Assembly (NCBI GenBank): GCA_001602415.1
Contig: CP012155.1
Coordinates: forward strand, 3,000,824-3,064,823
Length of the DNA: 64,000 bases
Direction: 5' to 3'
Origin: Bacteroidetes bacterium UKL13-3
Lineage (GTDB): Bacteria > Bacteroidota > Bacteroidia > UKL13-3
Under the pieces are notes generated by a model, which was not told the DNA's origin, did not search any database, and worked only from the letters and a program-made list of their open reading frames with translations. The position numbers and the translations under genes were made by a program. How positions within the stretch are numbered: position 1 is the first letter of the stretch; the number at the start of each line of letters is the position of its first letter. Shown in pieces: positions 35,288 through 43,798 of the stretch.

Positions 35288-36376
35288 TTATAACAATGCG
35301 CCCAACGTTTCCATTTTACGTTTAGTCTCTTCCCACTCCGCTTTAGGGTTCGAATCTTCGGTAATACCTGCACCAGCATACAATAACGCTGTATCTGCTC
35401 CCAATTCCATGCACCGTAAATTCACATACAAATGTGTTTCATTGGGCTTTAGTAAGCCAATAAATCCACTGTAAAACCTACGTTCCAAATTTTCATTTTT
35501 AGAAATAAAAATAGAAGATTCAAATTGAGGCAATCCACATACCGCAGGTGTTGGGTTTAAAGCGCCCAATAACTTGCTAAACTTTTGTTTGAGTACATCA
35601 GGTTTCGGCTTCCAACTAATGGTGCTGCGCAGGTGTTTAATAGCTCCTGCATCAATGGTTTCTACTTCTGTTTTTCGAAAGCCAGTTAGTTTTAATTCCC
35701 GAAATGATTCTTCAATAAAAAATTCAGTCATGTTTTGCTCGTCATGTTCTTTGTCGGTCCATTCGGCTGTTGAATCTACAGCCAATGTGCCGGCTAAAGC
35801 CACCGTTTGCAAAACTCCTTTTTCTACTGTTAGCAGTTTTTCGGGAGTAGCTCCGCACCAGCTTCCCAACTCGTGCAGGTAAAAAAAGTATACGCAAGCA
35901 TGCGGATAGGACTCCGTTAGTTGTGTAAAAAACTTAGCAGCATCAAAGGTTTTAGGCAAGGTAACAGCTTCACACCTCGCAGCAACAATCTTATCAAGTT
36001 TGTTTTTTTGAATGGTAGCAACACCTTGTTGAACGTAGTTTTCGTAAAAGGATTGATCGGCAAAAAAGTTATGCGCTTGTTGCTCAAACACGAACGAATG
36101 TTCTTCCATCGGTTCATCCAATGCGGAACCCATCACTAATTTTTCGTTTACATAATAGGTATCGGCATTCAGGATATAACCCAGGTTTCCGGCACTGTAT
36201 GGTGAACAAATAAACTGCGGACCACCAGCAGCAAGCAATTCCACTTTGAGTAATTGTGGCTGTGTTGCGCTGTATAAAAAGTGTACCTCGCTGCTATCGG
36301 GCAAACGCACGGCTGCGAAATTGAGCTTGTGTGCAGCGGCTTGGTTAAACCTTTGGCGAATTAAAGTTTCGTTCAT
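35288..36376 (-). CDS. menF: Isochorismate synthase (chorismate-binding enzyme)
   Basis: This 362-aa member of the chorismate-binding family has KIVAARCEAV, GSWCGATPEKLL, VALAGTLAVDS, a long HDEQNMTEFFIEESF helix, LRSTISWKP, LLGALNPTPAVCGLP and YSGFIGLL. It ends in YAGAGITEDSNPKAEWEET. The conserved active-site Lys/Glu set fits isochorismate synthase of menaquinone synthesis. The start overlaps the thioesterase gene by 32 nt, which supports a men pathway unit, although a siderophore EntC role cannot be ruled out. Confidence 0.88.
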   Translation of the reverse strand: MNETLIRQRFNQAAAHKLNFAAVRLPDSSEVHFLYSATQPQLLKVELLAAGGPQFICSPYSAGNLGYILNADTYYVNEKLVMGSALDEPMEEHSFVFEQQAHNFFADQSFYENYVQQGVATIQKNKLDKIVAARCEAVTLPKTFDAAKFFTQLTESYPHACVYFFYLHELGSWCGATPEKLLTVEKGVLQTVALAGTLAVDSTAEWTDKEHDEQNMTEFFIEESFRELKLTGFRKTEVETIDAGAIKHLRSTISWKPKPDVLKQKFSKLLGALNPTPAVCGLPQFESSIFISKNENLERRFYSGFIGLLKPNETHLYVNLRCMELGADTALLYAGAGITEDSNPKAEWEETKRKMETLGALL

Positions 36377-36809
36377 CTTTTTTTAATTCAATTACAGCCA
36401 TGGTTAAACGACTGATGCAACAAAGTTTGTCGTGTTCATCGGTAATGCGAATTTCCCATACCTGAGTGGTGCGCCCCAAATGAATAGGTTTAGCTATTCC
36501 ATATACATAGCCATTTCCTTCGTGAGCCGATCGAATATGGTTGGCATTAATATCCAAACCAACAGCAACAGATTTTTCTCTATCCAAACACAAATTCGCG
36601 GCAGTACTTCCAATGCTTTCGGCAAGCACGCAGTAGGCTCCGCCATTTACTATACGCAAAGGCTGCACAGTACGATGGTCGATAGGCATTTTGGCTTTGA
36701 GGTAATCATCACCAAATTCAATAACTTCAATACCAATCCACTCGCACAACGTGTTTTTGTTGCGATCATTTATTTTGTGCAAATCAATATTACCGGTAAA
36801 AATACTCAT
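36345..36809 (-). CDS. Hotdog-fold thioesterase, PaaI/MenI-like
   Basis: This 154-aa protein has the hotdog core AKMPIDHRTVQPLRIVNGGAYCVLAESIGSTAAN, then VGLDINANHIRSA and a TQVWEIRITDE strand. In most relatives the motif is HGG; here it is NGG, while the active-site Glu of AES remains. Overlap with the isochorismate synthase gene suggests it is the 1,4-dihydroxy-2-naphthoyl-CoA thioesterase step (MenI) of menaquinone synthesis. This is inference from context. Confidence 0.8.
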   Translation of the reverse strand: MSIFTGNIDLHKINDRNKNTLCEWIGIEVIEFGDDYLKAKMPIDHRTVQPLRIVNGGAYCVLAESIGSTAANLCLDREKSVAVGLDINANHIRSAHEGNGYVYGIAKPIHLGRTTQVWEIRITDEHDKLCCISRLTMAVIELKKDERNFNSPKV

Positions 36810-37040
36810 AGATAACTGTTAAGAATACAAAGAAAGCGGAATTCAGAGGAACCATAACAGATATGTGACAATTTTAACCTTATGTTATTCAAATAAAATG
36901 CTTTGTGTTCAAAATCCTTGTTGTATATTAAAAATGTATCGGCTTTTAACAATTTTGTCAATACAGGTATCTTAATTAATACAAACTTGGGTTTTTGCCT
37001 AATACTCAAAATAAGCGAGTTATCGGTCAGTGTAAAAAGC
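36810..37040. other. AT-rich gap left of the accessory island
   Basis: No gene is supported. The ORF that could be drawn here on the minus strand is AT-rich noise. The stretch leads into the border-like repeat at 37041. Confidence 0.4.
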
Positions 37041-37138
37041 CAGTCGCACATTTAGCACATTTGGTTTTGCCCGACACACAAGCCGACCCTTCGCAAAATC
37101 AAAAGAGCAAAATTTTCCAACCGCACCACGACAGATTA
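37041..37138. repeat. Left border-like imperfect repeat of the accessory island
   Basis: Shared words with 48762-48848 in the same order and orientation: CAGTC, ACATTTG, CACAAGCC, GCAAAA, AAGAG, GCACCACG and GACA(G/A)ATT. The left copy carries an extra stretch of about 10 nt (GGTTTTGCCC). The two copies bracket the seven-gene operon. They could be attachment or recombination sites, or copies of an intergenic element frequent in Bacteroidota. Confidence 0.5.
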
Positions 37139-37150
37139 GTTTTATTATTC

Positions 37151-37173
37151 TATATTTGTCCTTTTTAGGACAA
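37151..37173 (+). promoter_or_regulatory. Promoter with overlapping inverted-repeat operator of the XRE gene
   Basis: The -7 element TATATTTG (37151-37158) runs into a perfect palindrome TTGTCCT-TTT-T-AGGACAA (37156-37162 with 37167-37173). The operator covers the expected transcription start, 19 nt before the ATG. This fits autorepression by the XRE protein encoded directly after it. Confidence 0.75.
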
Positions 37174-37191
37174 GACCAAAACAGGTATATA

Positions 37192-37473
37192 ATGCTAGGC
37201 GAAAAATTAAAAGAATTACGGGAGGCTAAAGGACTTGTGCAAAGACAAGTTGCTGCTGACTTGCAGGTTGACACTGCTTACATCAGCAAGATGGAGCATA
37301 ACGAAAAGCCTGTGAGTAGAAAACATTTAAAAAAGTTAGCCAAACTTTATAGTGTAACTGAAAATGAGTTGTTGCCAATTTGGTTAGCCGACAAAGTTTT
37401 GCAATTAGTAGAAAATGAAAAGTATTCAATACAAGCATTAGAAATGGTTCTAAATAATGTAAAAGAGAAGTGA
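37192..37473 (+). CDS. XRE-family transcriptional regulator of the accessory operon
   Basis: Starting at MLGEKLKELREAKG the protein has 93 aa. The helix-turn-helix covers about residues 4-60 (LREAKGLVQRQVAADLQVDTAYISKMEHNEK) and a short tail extends to the stop. Small XRE proteins of this kind act as controller proteins in restriction-modification operons. The palindrome on its own promoter (37156-37173) is the likely binding site. The helicase gene starts within its stop codon (GTGA overlap), so the regulator is the first gene of the operon. Confidence 0.9.
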   Translation: MLGEKLKELREAKGLVQRQVAADLQVDTAYISKMEHNEKPVSRKHLKKLAKLYSVTENELLPIWLADKVLQLVENEKYSIQALEMVLNNVKEK

Positions 37474-40322
37474 ACGAATTAACTCTATATCAGGCAAAAT
37501 ACATTGCTTACGAATTAACTAGACGCTTTCCTTCGGGAAGTAGCGAAAAGTTTAACGTAGCCTTGATGGATGCACAAGTTGATTTGAATCCACACCAAGT
37601 GGAAGCGGCTCTTTTTGCTTTTAAATCGCCACTTTCAAAAGGTGCAATACTTGCCGATGAAGTTGGTTTAGGCAAAACAATTGAAGCAGGAATTTTACTT
37701 TCTCAACTTTGGGCTGAAAGAAGAAAGAAATTATTAATTATTTGCCCTGCTAATTTAAGAAAGCAATGGAGTCAGGAATTATTGGATAAATTCTTTCTTG
37801 AATCAACAATATTAGAAAACAAGAATTTTAAAGACTTCAAAAAGTCTGGAAATAAAAACCCTTTCGAGCAAAACAAAATTGTTATCTGCTCTTATCAGTT
37901 TGCCAGAGCAAAAGCGGATTTAATGCAATTGGTTTCTTGGGATTTGGCTGTAATTGATGAAGCCCATCGCTTACGCAATGTGTATAAGCCAACCAACAAA
38001 ATTGGTAACGCAATCAAAGAAGCCTTATCACATTCAAGAAAAGCATTGCTTACAGCAACACCACTTCAAAATTCATTGCTTGAATTGTATGGTTTGGTCA
38101 GCATAATTGATGAACATACATTTGGCGACATCAAAAGTTTCAGAAGCCAATTCCTGAGAACAGTTGACGGAGAAAATTATCAGGATTTACGGGACAGACT
38201 AAAGTCAGTTTGTATTAGAAATCTTCGCAGACAAGTTCAAGAATACATTCGTTACACAAATAGAATTCCGCTTACCATAAAGTTTGAACCATCAAATGAT
38301 GAACAAAAACTGTATGAAGATGTAAGCGATTATTTGCAAAGGGAATTACTTTATGCTTTGCCCGCAGGACAAAGGCATTTAATGACATTGATTTTGCGTA
38401 AACTTTTGGCTTCATCTTCATTTGCCATTGCCGGAACATTAAATAGTTTGATTAAAAAACTGAATCAGGTAATCAAAGACAATGAAGTTCTAAATGTGCC
38501 CGAAGAAATTTCGGAGGACTATGAATTGTTTGAAGAACAATCAGAAGAATGGGACGAAGAAGAAAATACAGAAGATAAAAAGCTTACCGAAATTGACTTT
38601 GAATCCATTCGAAAAGAAATAGTTGAACTGGAAAAATATCGAGACTTAGCCGAATCCATTAAACACAATACAAAAGGTGATAACCTTTTAACGGCATTGA
38701 AAGAAGGCTTTGCTAAAATGGATAAGCAAGCCAATCAAAAGGCAATCATTTTTACTGAATCTACAAGAACTCAAAACTATCTTTTCAATTTATTAAGCGA
38801 ACACTACCCAAATAAAATTGTATTGTTCAATGGTTCGAATACAGATGAAACTTCTAATAAAGTTTACAAAAGTTGGCTTAGCCAAAACAAAGGAACAGAC
38901 AAAGTAACTGGTTCGCCAAGTGCTGATAAACGAGCTGCATTGGTAGAATATTTTAGAAATGAAGCAACCATCATGATTGCAACCGAAGCAGCAGCCGAAG
39001 GAATCAACTTGCAGTTTTGCTCTTTGCTAATTAATTATGACTTGCCTTGGAATCCGCAACGGATTGAACAAAGAATTGGACGTTGCCACCGTTACGGACA
39101 AAAGTTTGATGTGGTAGTTGTAAATTTTCTCAACGTAAAAAATGCGGCTGATATTCGGGTGTTTCAATTGCTTGATGAAAAGTTTAAATTATTCAGCGGT
39201 GTGTTTGGAGCAAGTGATGATGTATTAGGTAGCATTGAATCAGGTGTTGATTTTGAAAAACGCATTGCTGAAATCTATCAGAAATACAGAAGTGAAAAAG
39301 AAATTATTGATCAGTTTGATTTGCTTCAAAAGGAATTAGACGAGCAGATTAGTAGCAAAATGCTTTCAACAAGGGAAACGCTATTGGCGAATTTTGATGA
39401 TGAAGTATTGGATAAACTAAAAATCAGACTTTCTGAAAGCAAAGAATACATTAATAAATACGAGCAATGGCTTTGGGCTGTTACTAAATTTGAATTGAAC
39501 GGAACTGCTAAATTCAACGATAAGGATTTGAGTTTTCAACTCAAAAAACAACCTTACCCAAATGCAACCTTCCCAACAGAATCGTTTAAACTCGGAAAGC
39601 CAAATACAGAAGCCCATGTTTACAGAATGGGGCATCCATTGGCACAAACTGTATTAGAAAAGGTAAAAGAAAAGCAATTGCAACCCGCTTCTTTGACTTT
39701 TGATTTAACAGGCTACAAAGGGAATGTTGCCATTTTAGATGAATTGAAAGGACAACAAGGTTGGTTAAGTGTGATGGCTGTGAGTGTTGATTCTTTTGAG
39801 TCTTCCGATTATCTGATGGCTTATGGAATTGCCAATAATGGAATAACGCTTACAGAAGACCAGGCAAAACGATTGCTCACGTTACCTGCAAAAAATGCTT
39901 CCGAAAATTCTAAAGAAGTGGATGAAACCTTGGTATTGAAATCAGGTGAAACCTATTTGGATGCATTGCTTAAAACATTATCTGAAAGAGATAATAACTA
40001 TTTGAAATTTGAAACAGAGAAGCTAACCAAATGGGCGGAGGACAGAATGAATGCGGCAGAATTAGCCATTAAAGAAACCAAAGCCAAAATAAAAGAACTA
40101 AACCGTGAAGCACAGAAAACAGTTGACCCAACAAGTCAACTAAAAATTCAAGAACAATTGCAAGACGAATCGAGAAAACAAAAAAAACAACGGCAAGAAA
40201 TATTTATTGTGGAAGACGAAATTGCCGAAATGAGAGACAAGATGATTAGCGATATTCAAAAACGAATGAAACAGGAAATAAGCAAGACCCATTTATTTAC
40301 TATTAACTGGAAACTTGTCTGA
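37470..40322 (+). CDS. SNF2-type helicase (RapA/DrmD-like)
   Basis: This 950-aa protein starts at GTG 37470, inside the XRE stop. The N-terminal helicase domain has Walker A DEVGLGKT at about 63-70, VIDEAHRLRN near 163 and LLTATPLQNSLLELYGL. The C-terminal helicase domain has ATEAAAEGINLQF near 504 and QRIGRCHRYGQ near 533. An acidic insert near 350-370 (EEQSEEWDEEENTE) and a long coiled-coil tail (about 860-945) follow. SNF2 helicases are parts of DISARM and several restriction systems, where they probably move along DNA. Operon position ties it to the methyltransferase and Res genes. Confidence 0.92.
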   Translation: MNELTLYQAKYIAYELTRRFPSGSSEKFNVALMDAQVDLNPHQVEAALFAFKSPLSKGAILADEVGLGKTIEAGILLSQLWAERRKKLLIICPANLRKQWSQELLDKFFLESTILENKNFKDFKKSGNKNPFEQNKIVICSYQFARAKADLMQLVSWDLAVIDEAHRLRNVYKPTNKIGNAIKEALSHSRKALLTATPLQNSLLELYGLVSIIDEHTFGDIKSFRSQFLRTVDGENYQDLRDRLKSVCIRNLRRQVQEYIRYTNRIPLTIKFEPSNDEQKLYEDVSDYLQRELLYALPAGQRHLMTLILRKLLASSSFAIAGTLNSLIKKLNQVIKDNEVLNVPEEISEDYELFEEQSEEWDEEENTEDKKLTEIDFESIRKEIVELEKYRDLAESIKHNTKGDNLLTALKEGFAKMDKQANQKAIIFTESTRTQNYLFNLLSEHYPNKIVLFNGSNTDETSNKVYKSWLSQNKGTDKVTGSPSADKRAALVEYFRNEATIMIATEAAAEGINLQFCSLLINYDLPWNPQRIEQRIGRCHRYGQKFDVVVVNFLNVKNAADIRVFQLLDEKFKLFSGVFGASDDVLGSIESGVDFEKRIAEIYQKYRSEKEIIDQFDLLQKELDEQISSKMLSTRETLLANFDDEVLDKLKIRLSESKEYINKYEQWLWAVTKFELNGTAKFNDKDLSFQLKKQPYPNATFPTESFKLGKPNTEAHVYRMGHPLAQTVLEKVKEKQLQPASLTFDLTGYKGNVAILDELKGQQGWLSVMAVSVDSFESSDYLMAYGIANNGITLTEDQAKRLLTLPAKNASENSKEVDETLVLKSGETYLDALLKTLSERDNNYLKFETEKLTKWAEDRMNAAELAIKETKAKIKELNREAQKTVDPTSQLKIQEQLQDESRKQKKQRQEIFIVEDEIAEMRDKMISDIQKRMKQEISKTHLFTINWKLV

Positions 40323-40326
40323 ACCT

Positions 40327-40361
40327 GTGATTAAATTGATTAAATGATTAGTAATGATTAA
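40327..40361. repeat. AT-rich direct repeats before the GxxExxY gene
   Basis: The stretch contains several copies of TGATTAAA/TGATTAGT words in a row, between the helicase stop and the GxxExxY start. A similar TCAATCAATCCAATCA-type stretch lies at the 3' end of the GxxExxY gene (40748-40765). They could mark the edges of an inserted cassette. Confidence 0.45.
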
Positions 40362-40785
40362 AACGGAATACAAATACTCTGAAATAACAGCCAAAATAAT
40401 TGGAGCTTCAATGGAGGTTCACAAGATTTTAGGCAATGGATTTCAAGAAGTGATATATCAACGGGCATTAGATAAAGAAATGAGCTTACAAGGCTTGTGT
40501 TTTAGCCGAGAACACGAAATGCCCATTTTTTATAAAGAAGAACAAATAGGAACAAGGAGAGTGGATTTTTTGGTAGAAGGTGTCATTTCTGTTGAATTAA
40601 AAGCACTTACCAAAACAGAAGACGTCCATCTTTCTCAAGCAATCAACTATTTAGAAGCCTACAATTTAGAAATAGGAATGCTCATCAATTTTGGAGCAAA
40701 AAGTTTAGAATACAGACGGTTGATAAATCCAAAATTCAAGGAATCAACTCAATCAATCCAATCACTGAAAATCAAAGGTCAATGA
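40354..40785 (+). CDS. GxxExxY protein
   Basis: This 143-aa protein carries the family signature GNGFQEVIYQRAL near residue 30 (G-x-x-E-x-x-Y) and a PD-(D/E)XK-like core RRVDFLVEG...VELKAL. GxxExxY proteins are small, widely scattered in Bacteroidota and linked to a nuclease fold, but their function is unknown. It lies 31 nt after the helicase stop and its own stop overlaps the methyltransferase start (ATGA), so it is co-translated with the restriction genes. AT-rich repeats at both sides suggest a secondary insertion. Confidence 0.9.
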   Translation: MIKTEYKYSEITAKIIGASMEVHKILGNGFQEVIYQRALDKEMSLQGLCFSREHEMPIFYKEEQIGTRRVDFLVEGVISVELKALTKTEDVHLSQAINYLEAYNLEIGMLINFGAKSLEYRRLINPKFKESTQSIQSLKIKGQ

Positions 40786-43700
40786 CGAATTATATAAAAC
40801 TCATCAATACTCTCAAAGAAATATTCATGCTTGACAAGGCGGAACTTGATTTTGGTATTTACCGAATCATGAACCAAAAGCGTAAAGACATTGAACAGTT
40901 TTTGGAAGTGGATTTAGTACCACAGGTAAAGGAAATTCTCAAAAGCAGTCAAGCTTTGGATGCCGAAGGAATTAAAAGACAAATGGATATTGAAATTGAA
41001 ACAGCTAGAAAGTATGGCAATTCAAATCCTGAAGAGTTACCACAAGTCAAGGAACTTAAAGCACAATATCTGCGTGCTGGCGATTTAACTGCAATTGAAA
41101 ATGAAGTTTTTTCTTTATTGGCAAATTTCTTTAAACGCTATTTCGACAATGGTGATTTCATCAGTATGCGCAGGTACAAAAAAGATGTGTATGCCATACC
41201 CTACGAAGGCGAAGAAGTAAAACTACATTGGGCAAATGCCGACCAGTATTACATTAAAACCAGTGAGTATTTTAAAGTATATCGCTTTAAGTTAGCCAAT
41301 GGCAAAACGGTGGCTTTTGAATTGATTGAAGCCAGCACCGAACAAAACAACAACAAAACACAAGGGGATAAAGAAAGACGATTTGCACTTTTTTCTCCCT
41401 CTCCTACAGGGGAGGGTCGGGGTGGGGTCAAAAAGGTTTGCGAAACTATTGGCGATGAATTTAAAATTTATTTCACATACGAACCTGCCGACAAAAAAGT
41501 AACACAAAAGGATTTGTTAGAACAAGCTTTTGATGCGGTGAAAACCCAAATACCACAAGACTTTACAGACTTGTTGAGTTTGCGACCAACCGAAAAAGAC
41601 AAGCAACGCAGCTTGCTGCAAAAACACCTTTTAGATTATACAGCCCGAAATACCTTTGATTATTTCATCCACAAAGATTTGGGTGGCTTCTTAACCCGTG
41701 AACTTGATTTCTATATTAAAAACGAAGTACTGTTTATTGATGACCTGAACACCCGTGACGAACAGGAATTTTTAAAGCAACTGAGCAAGATAAAAGCCAT
41801 TAAAAAGATTGGCGAAAAAATTATCACCTTCCTTGCCCAATTAGAAAACTTCCAAAAGAAACTTTGGCTTAAAAAGAAAATGGTAGTGGAATGTAACTAT
41901 TGCATTACGCTTGACCGTGTGCCAAAAGATTTGTATTCTGAAATTATTAGTAATGATGCACAAATACAAGAATGGATAAAACTATTTGCCATTGATGAAA
42001 TAAAAACACAGGCAGCAGGTGGTTTGTTCCCCGAAAACAAAGTAGGTTTTTCAAACCCTTTAACGCTTGACTTTTTAAACCAAAACCAATTCTTGGTTTT
42101 AGATACGGCTTTCTTTTCTGAAACGTTTAAATGGAAATTGATTGGGAGCATTGAAAAATTTGATGAGCAGTGTAATGGGTTATTGATTAATGCGGATAAT
42201 TATCAAGCATTGAAATTGATCGAGGCTCGTTATAAAGAAACTGCAAAAACCATATTTATTGACCCTCCATACAATACGGAAAATGATAGAAACACTGGAA
42301 AATTTATTTACAAAGATGGATTTTCTGATTCAAGCTGGATTTCAATGATGTATGATAGGGTGCTAAATTCCTATTCCTTTCTAAATAAGAATGGGCTTTT
42401 TTTCTGTACAATTGATGATAATGAGTTATTCAATTTAAAATTACTCTGCGATTCCATTTTTAATCCTTCAAACTTTAAAGCTAATATAATTTGGAACTCT
42501 CGTAAGTCTAAGCAAAATGATATAGATGTTTCATTATCTCATAACTACATTACTCTATATAGTAAGAACAAATCAAAAATGGAGCTATATGGGCAGCCTT
42601 TAATTGAAAGTGAGTTCGAAAATCCTGATAATGACATAAAAGGTAAATGGAAAGTATCACCTTTAGATGCCCCAGGAGTCAGAGAGAGGACAAGTTTTTT
42701 CCCAATTGTCAATCCGAACACAAATGAAGAATACTATCCACCAAAAGGAAGGCATTGGACAGTTTTTGAAGAGGACGTTCCGTCTTTAATTTCAGAAGGA
42801 AGAATTTTCTTTGGAGTTAAAGGAAACACAAAACCACAATGGAAAAGATATTGGGAAGAAGTAAAAGAAGATTCAAAAACAATCGGAACAATCTGGGATG
42901 AGTTAGATACAGCTACAAATGCAACTAAAGAACTTGAAAACATTTTAGGTCACAAAAATTTTGAGACACCAAAGCCTTCAAACCTTTTAGAAGAAATTAT
43001 TCAGCAAAGTACAAAATCTAATGAGCTAATAATCGATTATTTCAGTGGATCAGGCACTACTGCCCACGCTGTAATAAAGAAAAATAGAGATGGAATTCTG
43101 GCAAAATTTATTCTTTGTGAAATGGGCGACTATTTCGATAGAATTACAAAAGCTAGAGTAGTTAAAATTATTTACAGCAAAGACTGGAAAGATGGTAAAC
43201 CATTAAGCCGAGAAGGCATCAGCCATTGCTTTAAATATATGCGTTTGGAGAGCTATGAAGACACATTGAACAACTTAGCTTTAAAGCAAACAAAGATACA
43301 AGAATTGGCTTTAGAAATGAACCCCACTTTTAAAGAGGGCTATATGCTCAATTATATGTTGGATGTAGAAGCCAAAGATAGTTTGCTCAATTTAGAATGG
43401 TTTGTCAATCCGTTTAACTGCCACTTAAACATTACCAAAAACAACGAGCTGCAACCCACCAAAGTAGATTTGGTGGAGACATTCAATTACCTGATAGGTT
43501 TGGTAGTAGAAAGCTATGCCACGCCCAAAGAAGGCTATGTAGTAGTTACAGGTAAGAACTTGGCAGGCGAAAGTATTTTGGTGGTGTGGCGAGATTGCAC
43601 CCAACACAATAGCACCGCATTGAACCAGTTCCTCGAAAAAAGCAAATACAACCCACTCGATAGCGAATACGACCGCATCTACGTAAATGGCGATAACAAT

Positions 43701-43787
43701 GTAGAAAACCTAAAAACAGGCGATGAACGCTGGAAAGTGGTGTTGATTGAAGAAGAGTTTGGAAAGAGAATGTTTGAACAGAATTAA
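40782..43787 (+). CDS. Type III-like site-specific adenine DNA methyltransferase (Mod), large form
   Basis: This 1001-aa protein has motif IV DPPYNT near residue 494 (FIDPPYNTENDRNTGKF) before motif I FSGSGTT near 753 (IDYFSGSGTTAHAV). This is the beta-class order found in type III Mod subunits, giving N6-methyladenine. The 480-residue N-terminal region and the segment between the motifs (about 530-740, probably target recognition) are larger than in a typical Mod. At residues ~205-216 a palindromic repeat inserts the peptide FSPSPTGEGRGG in frame. The product should mark self DNA and, with the Res protein at 45579, restrict foreign DNA. Confidence 0.9.
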   Translation: MTNYIKLINTLKEIFMLDKAELDFGIYRIMNQKRKDIEQFLEVDLVPQVKEILKSSQALDAEGIKRQMDIEIETARKYGNSNPEELPQVKELKAQYLRAGDLTAIENEVFSLLANFFKRYFDNGDFISMRRYKKDVYAIPYEGEEVKLHWANADQYYIKTSEYFKVYRFKLANGKTVAFELIEASTEQNNNKTQGDKERRFALFSPSPTGEGRGGVKKVCETIGDEFKIYFTYEPADKKVTQKDLLEQAFDAVKTQIPQDFTDLLSLRPTEKDKQRSLLQKHLLDYTARNTFDYFIHKDLGGFLTRELDFYIKNEVLFIDDLNTRDEQEFLKQLSKIKAIKKIGEKIITFLAQLENFQKKLWLKKKMVVECNYCITLDRVPKDLYSEIISNDAQIQEWIKLFAIDEIKTQAAGGLFPENKVGFSNPLTLDFLNQNQFLVLDTAFFSETFKWKLIGSIEKFDEQCNGLLINADNYQALKLIEARYKETAKTIFIDPPYNTENDRNTGKFIYKDGFSDSSWISMMYDRVLNSYSFLNKNGLFFCTIDDNELFNLKLLCDSIFNPSNFKANIIWNSRKSKQNDIDVSLSHNYITLYSKNKSKMELYGQPLIESEFENPDNDIKGKWKVSPLDAPGVRERTSFFPIVNPNTNEEYYPPKGRHWTVFEEDVPSLISEGRIFFGVKGNTKPQWKRYWEEVKEDSKTIGTIWDELDTATNATKELENILGHKNFETPKPSNLLEEIIQQSTKSNELIIDYFSGSGTTAHAVIKKNRDGILAKFILCEMGDYFDRITKARVVKIIYSKDWKDGKPLSREGISHCFKYMRLESYEDTLNNLALKQTKIQELALEMNPTFKEGYMLNYMLDVEAKDSLLNLEWFVNPFNCHLNITKNNELQPTKVDLVETFNYLIGLVVESYATPKEGYVVVTGKNLAGESILVVWRDCTQHNSTALNQFLEKSKYNPLDSEYDRIYVNGDNNVENLKTGDERWKVVLIEEEFGKRMFEQN
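41395..41429. repeat. GC-rich palindromic repeat inserted in the methyltransferase gene
   Basis: CCCTCTCC (41397-41404) pairs with GGGGAGGG (41409-41416) with a TACA loop, followed by TCGGGGTGGGG. It is far GC-richer than its surroundings and keeps the reading frame as SPSPTGEGRGG. This type of sequence is known as a dispersed intergenic repeat in Bacteroidota and similar bacteria. Confidence 0.75.
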
Positions 43788-43798
43788 AATATAATGAA

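Noticed and set aside
36806-37051. Minus-strand ORF of 81 codons left of the island
   Set aside because: It is AT-rich intergenic sequence with no start context or recognisable domain.
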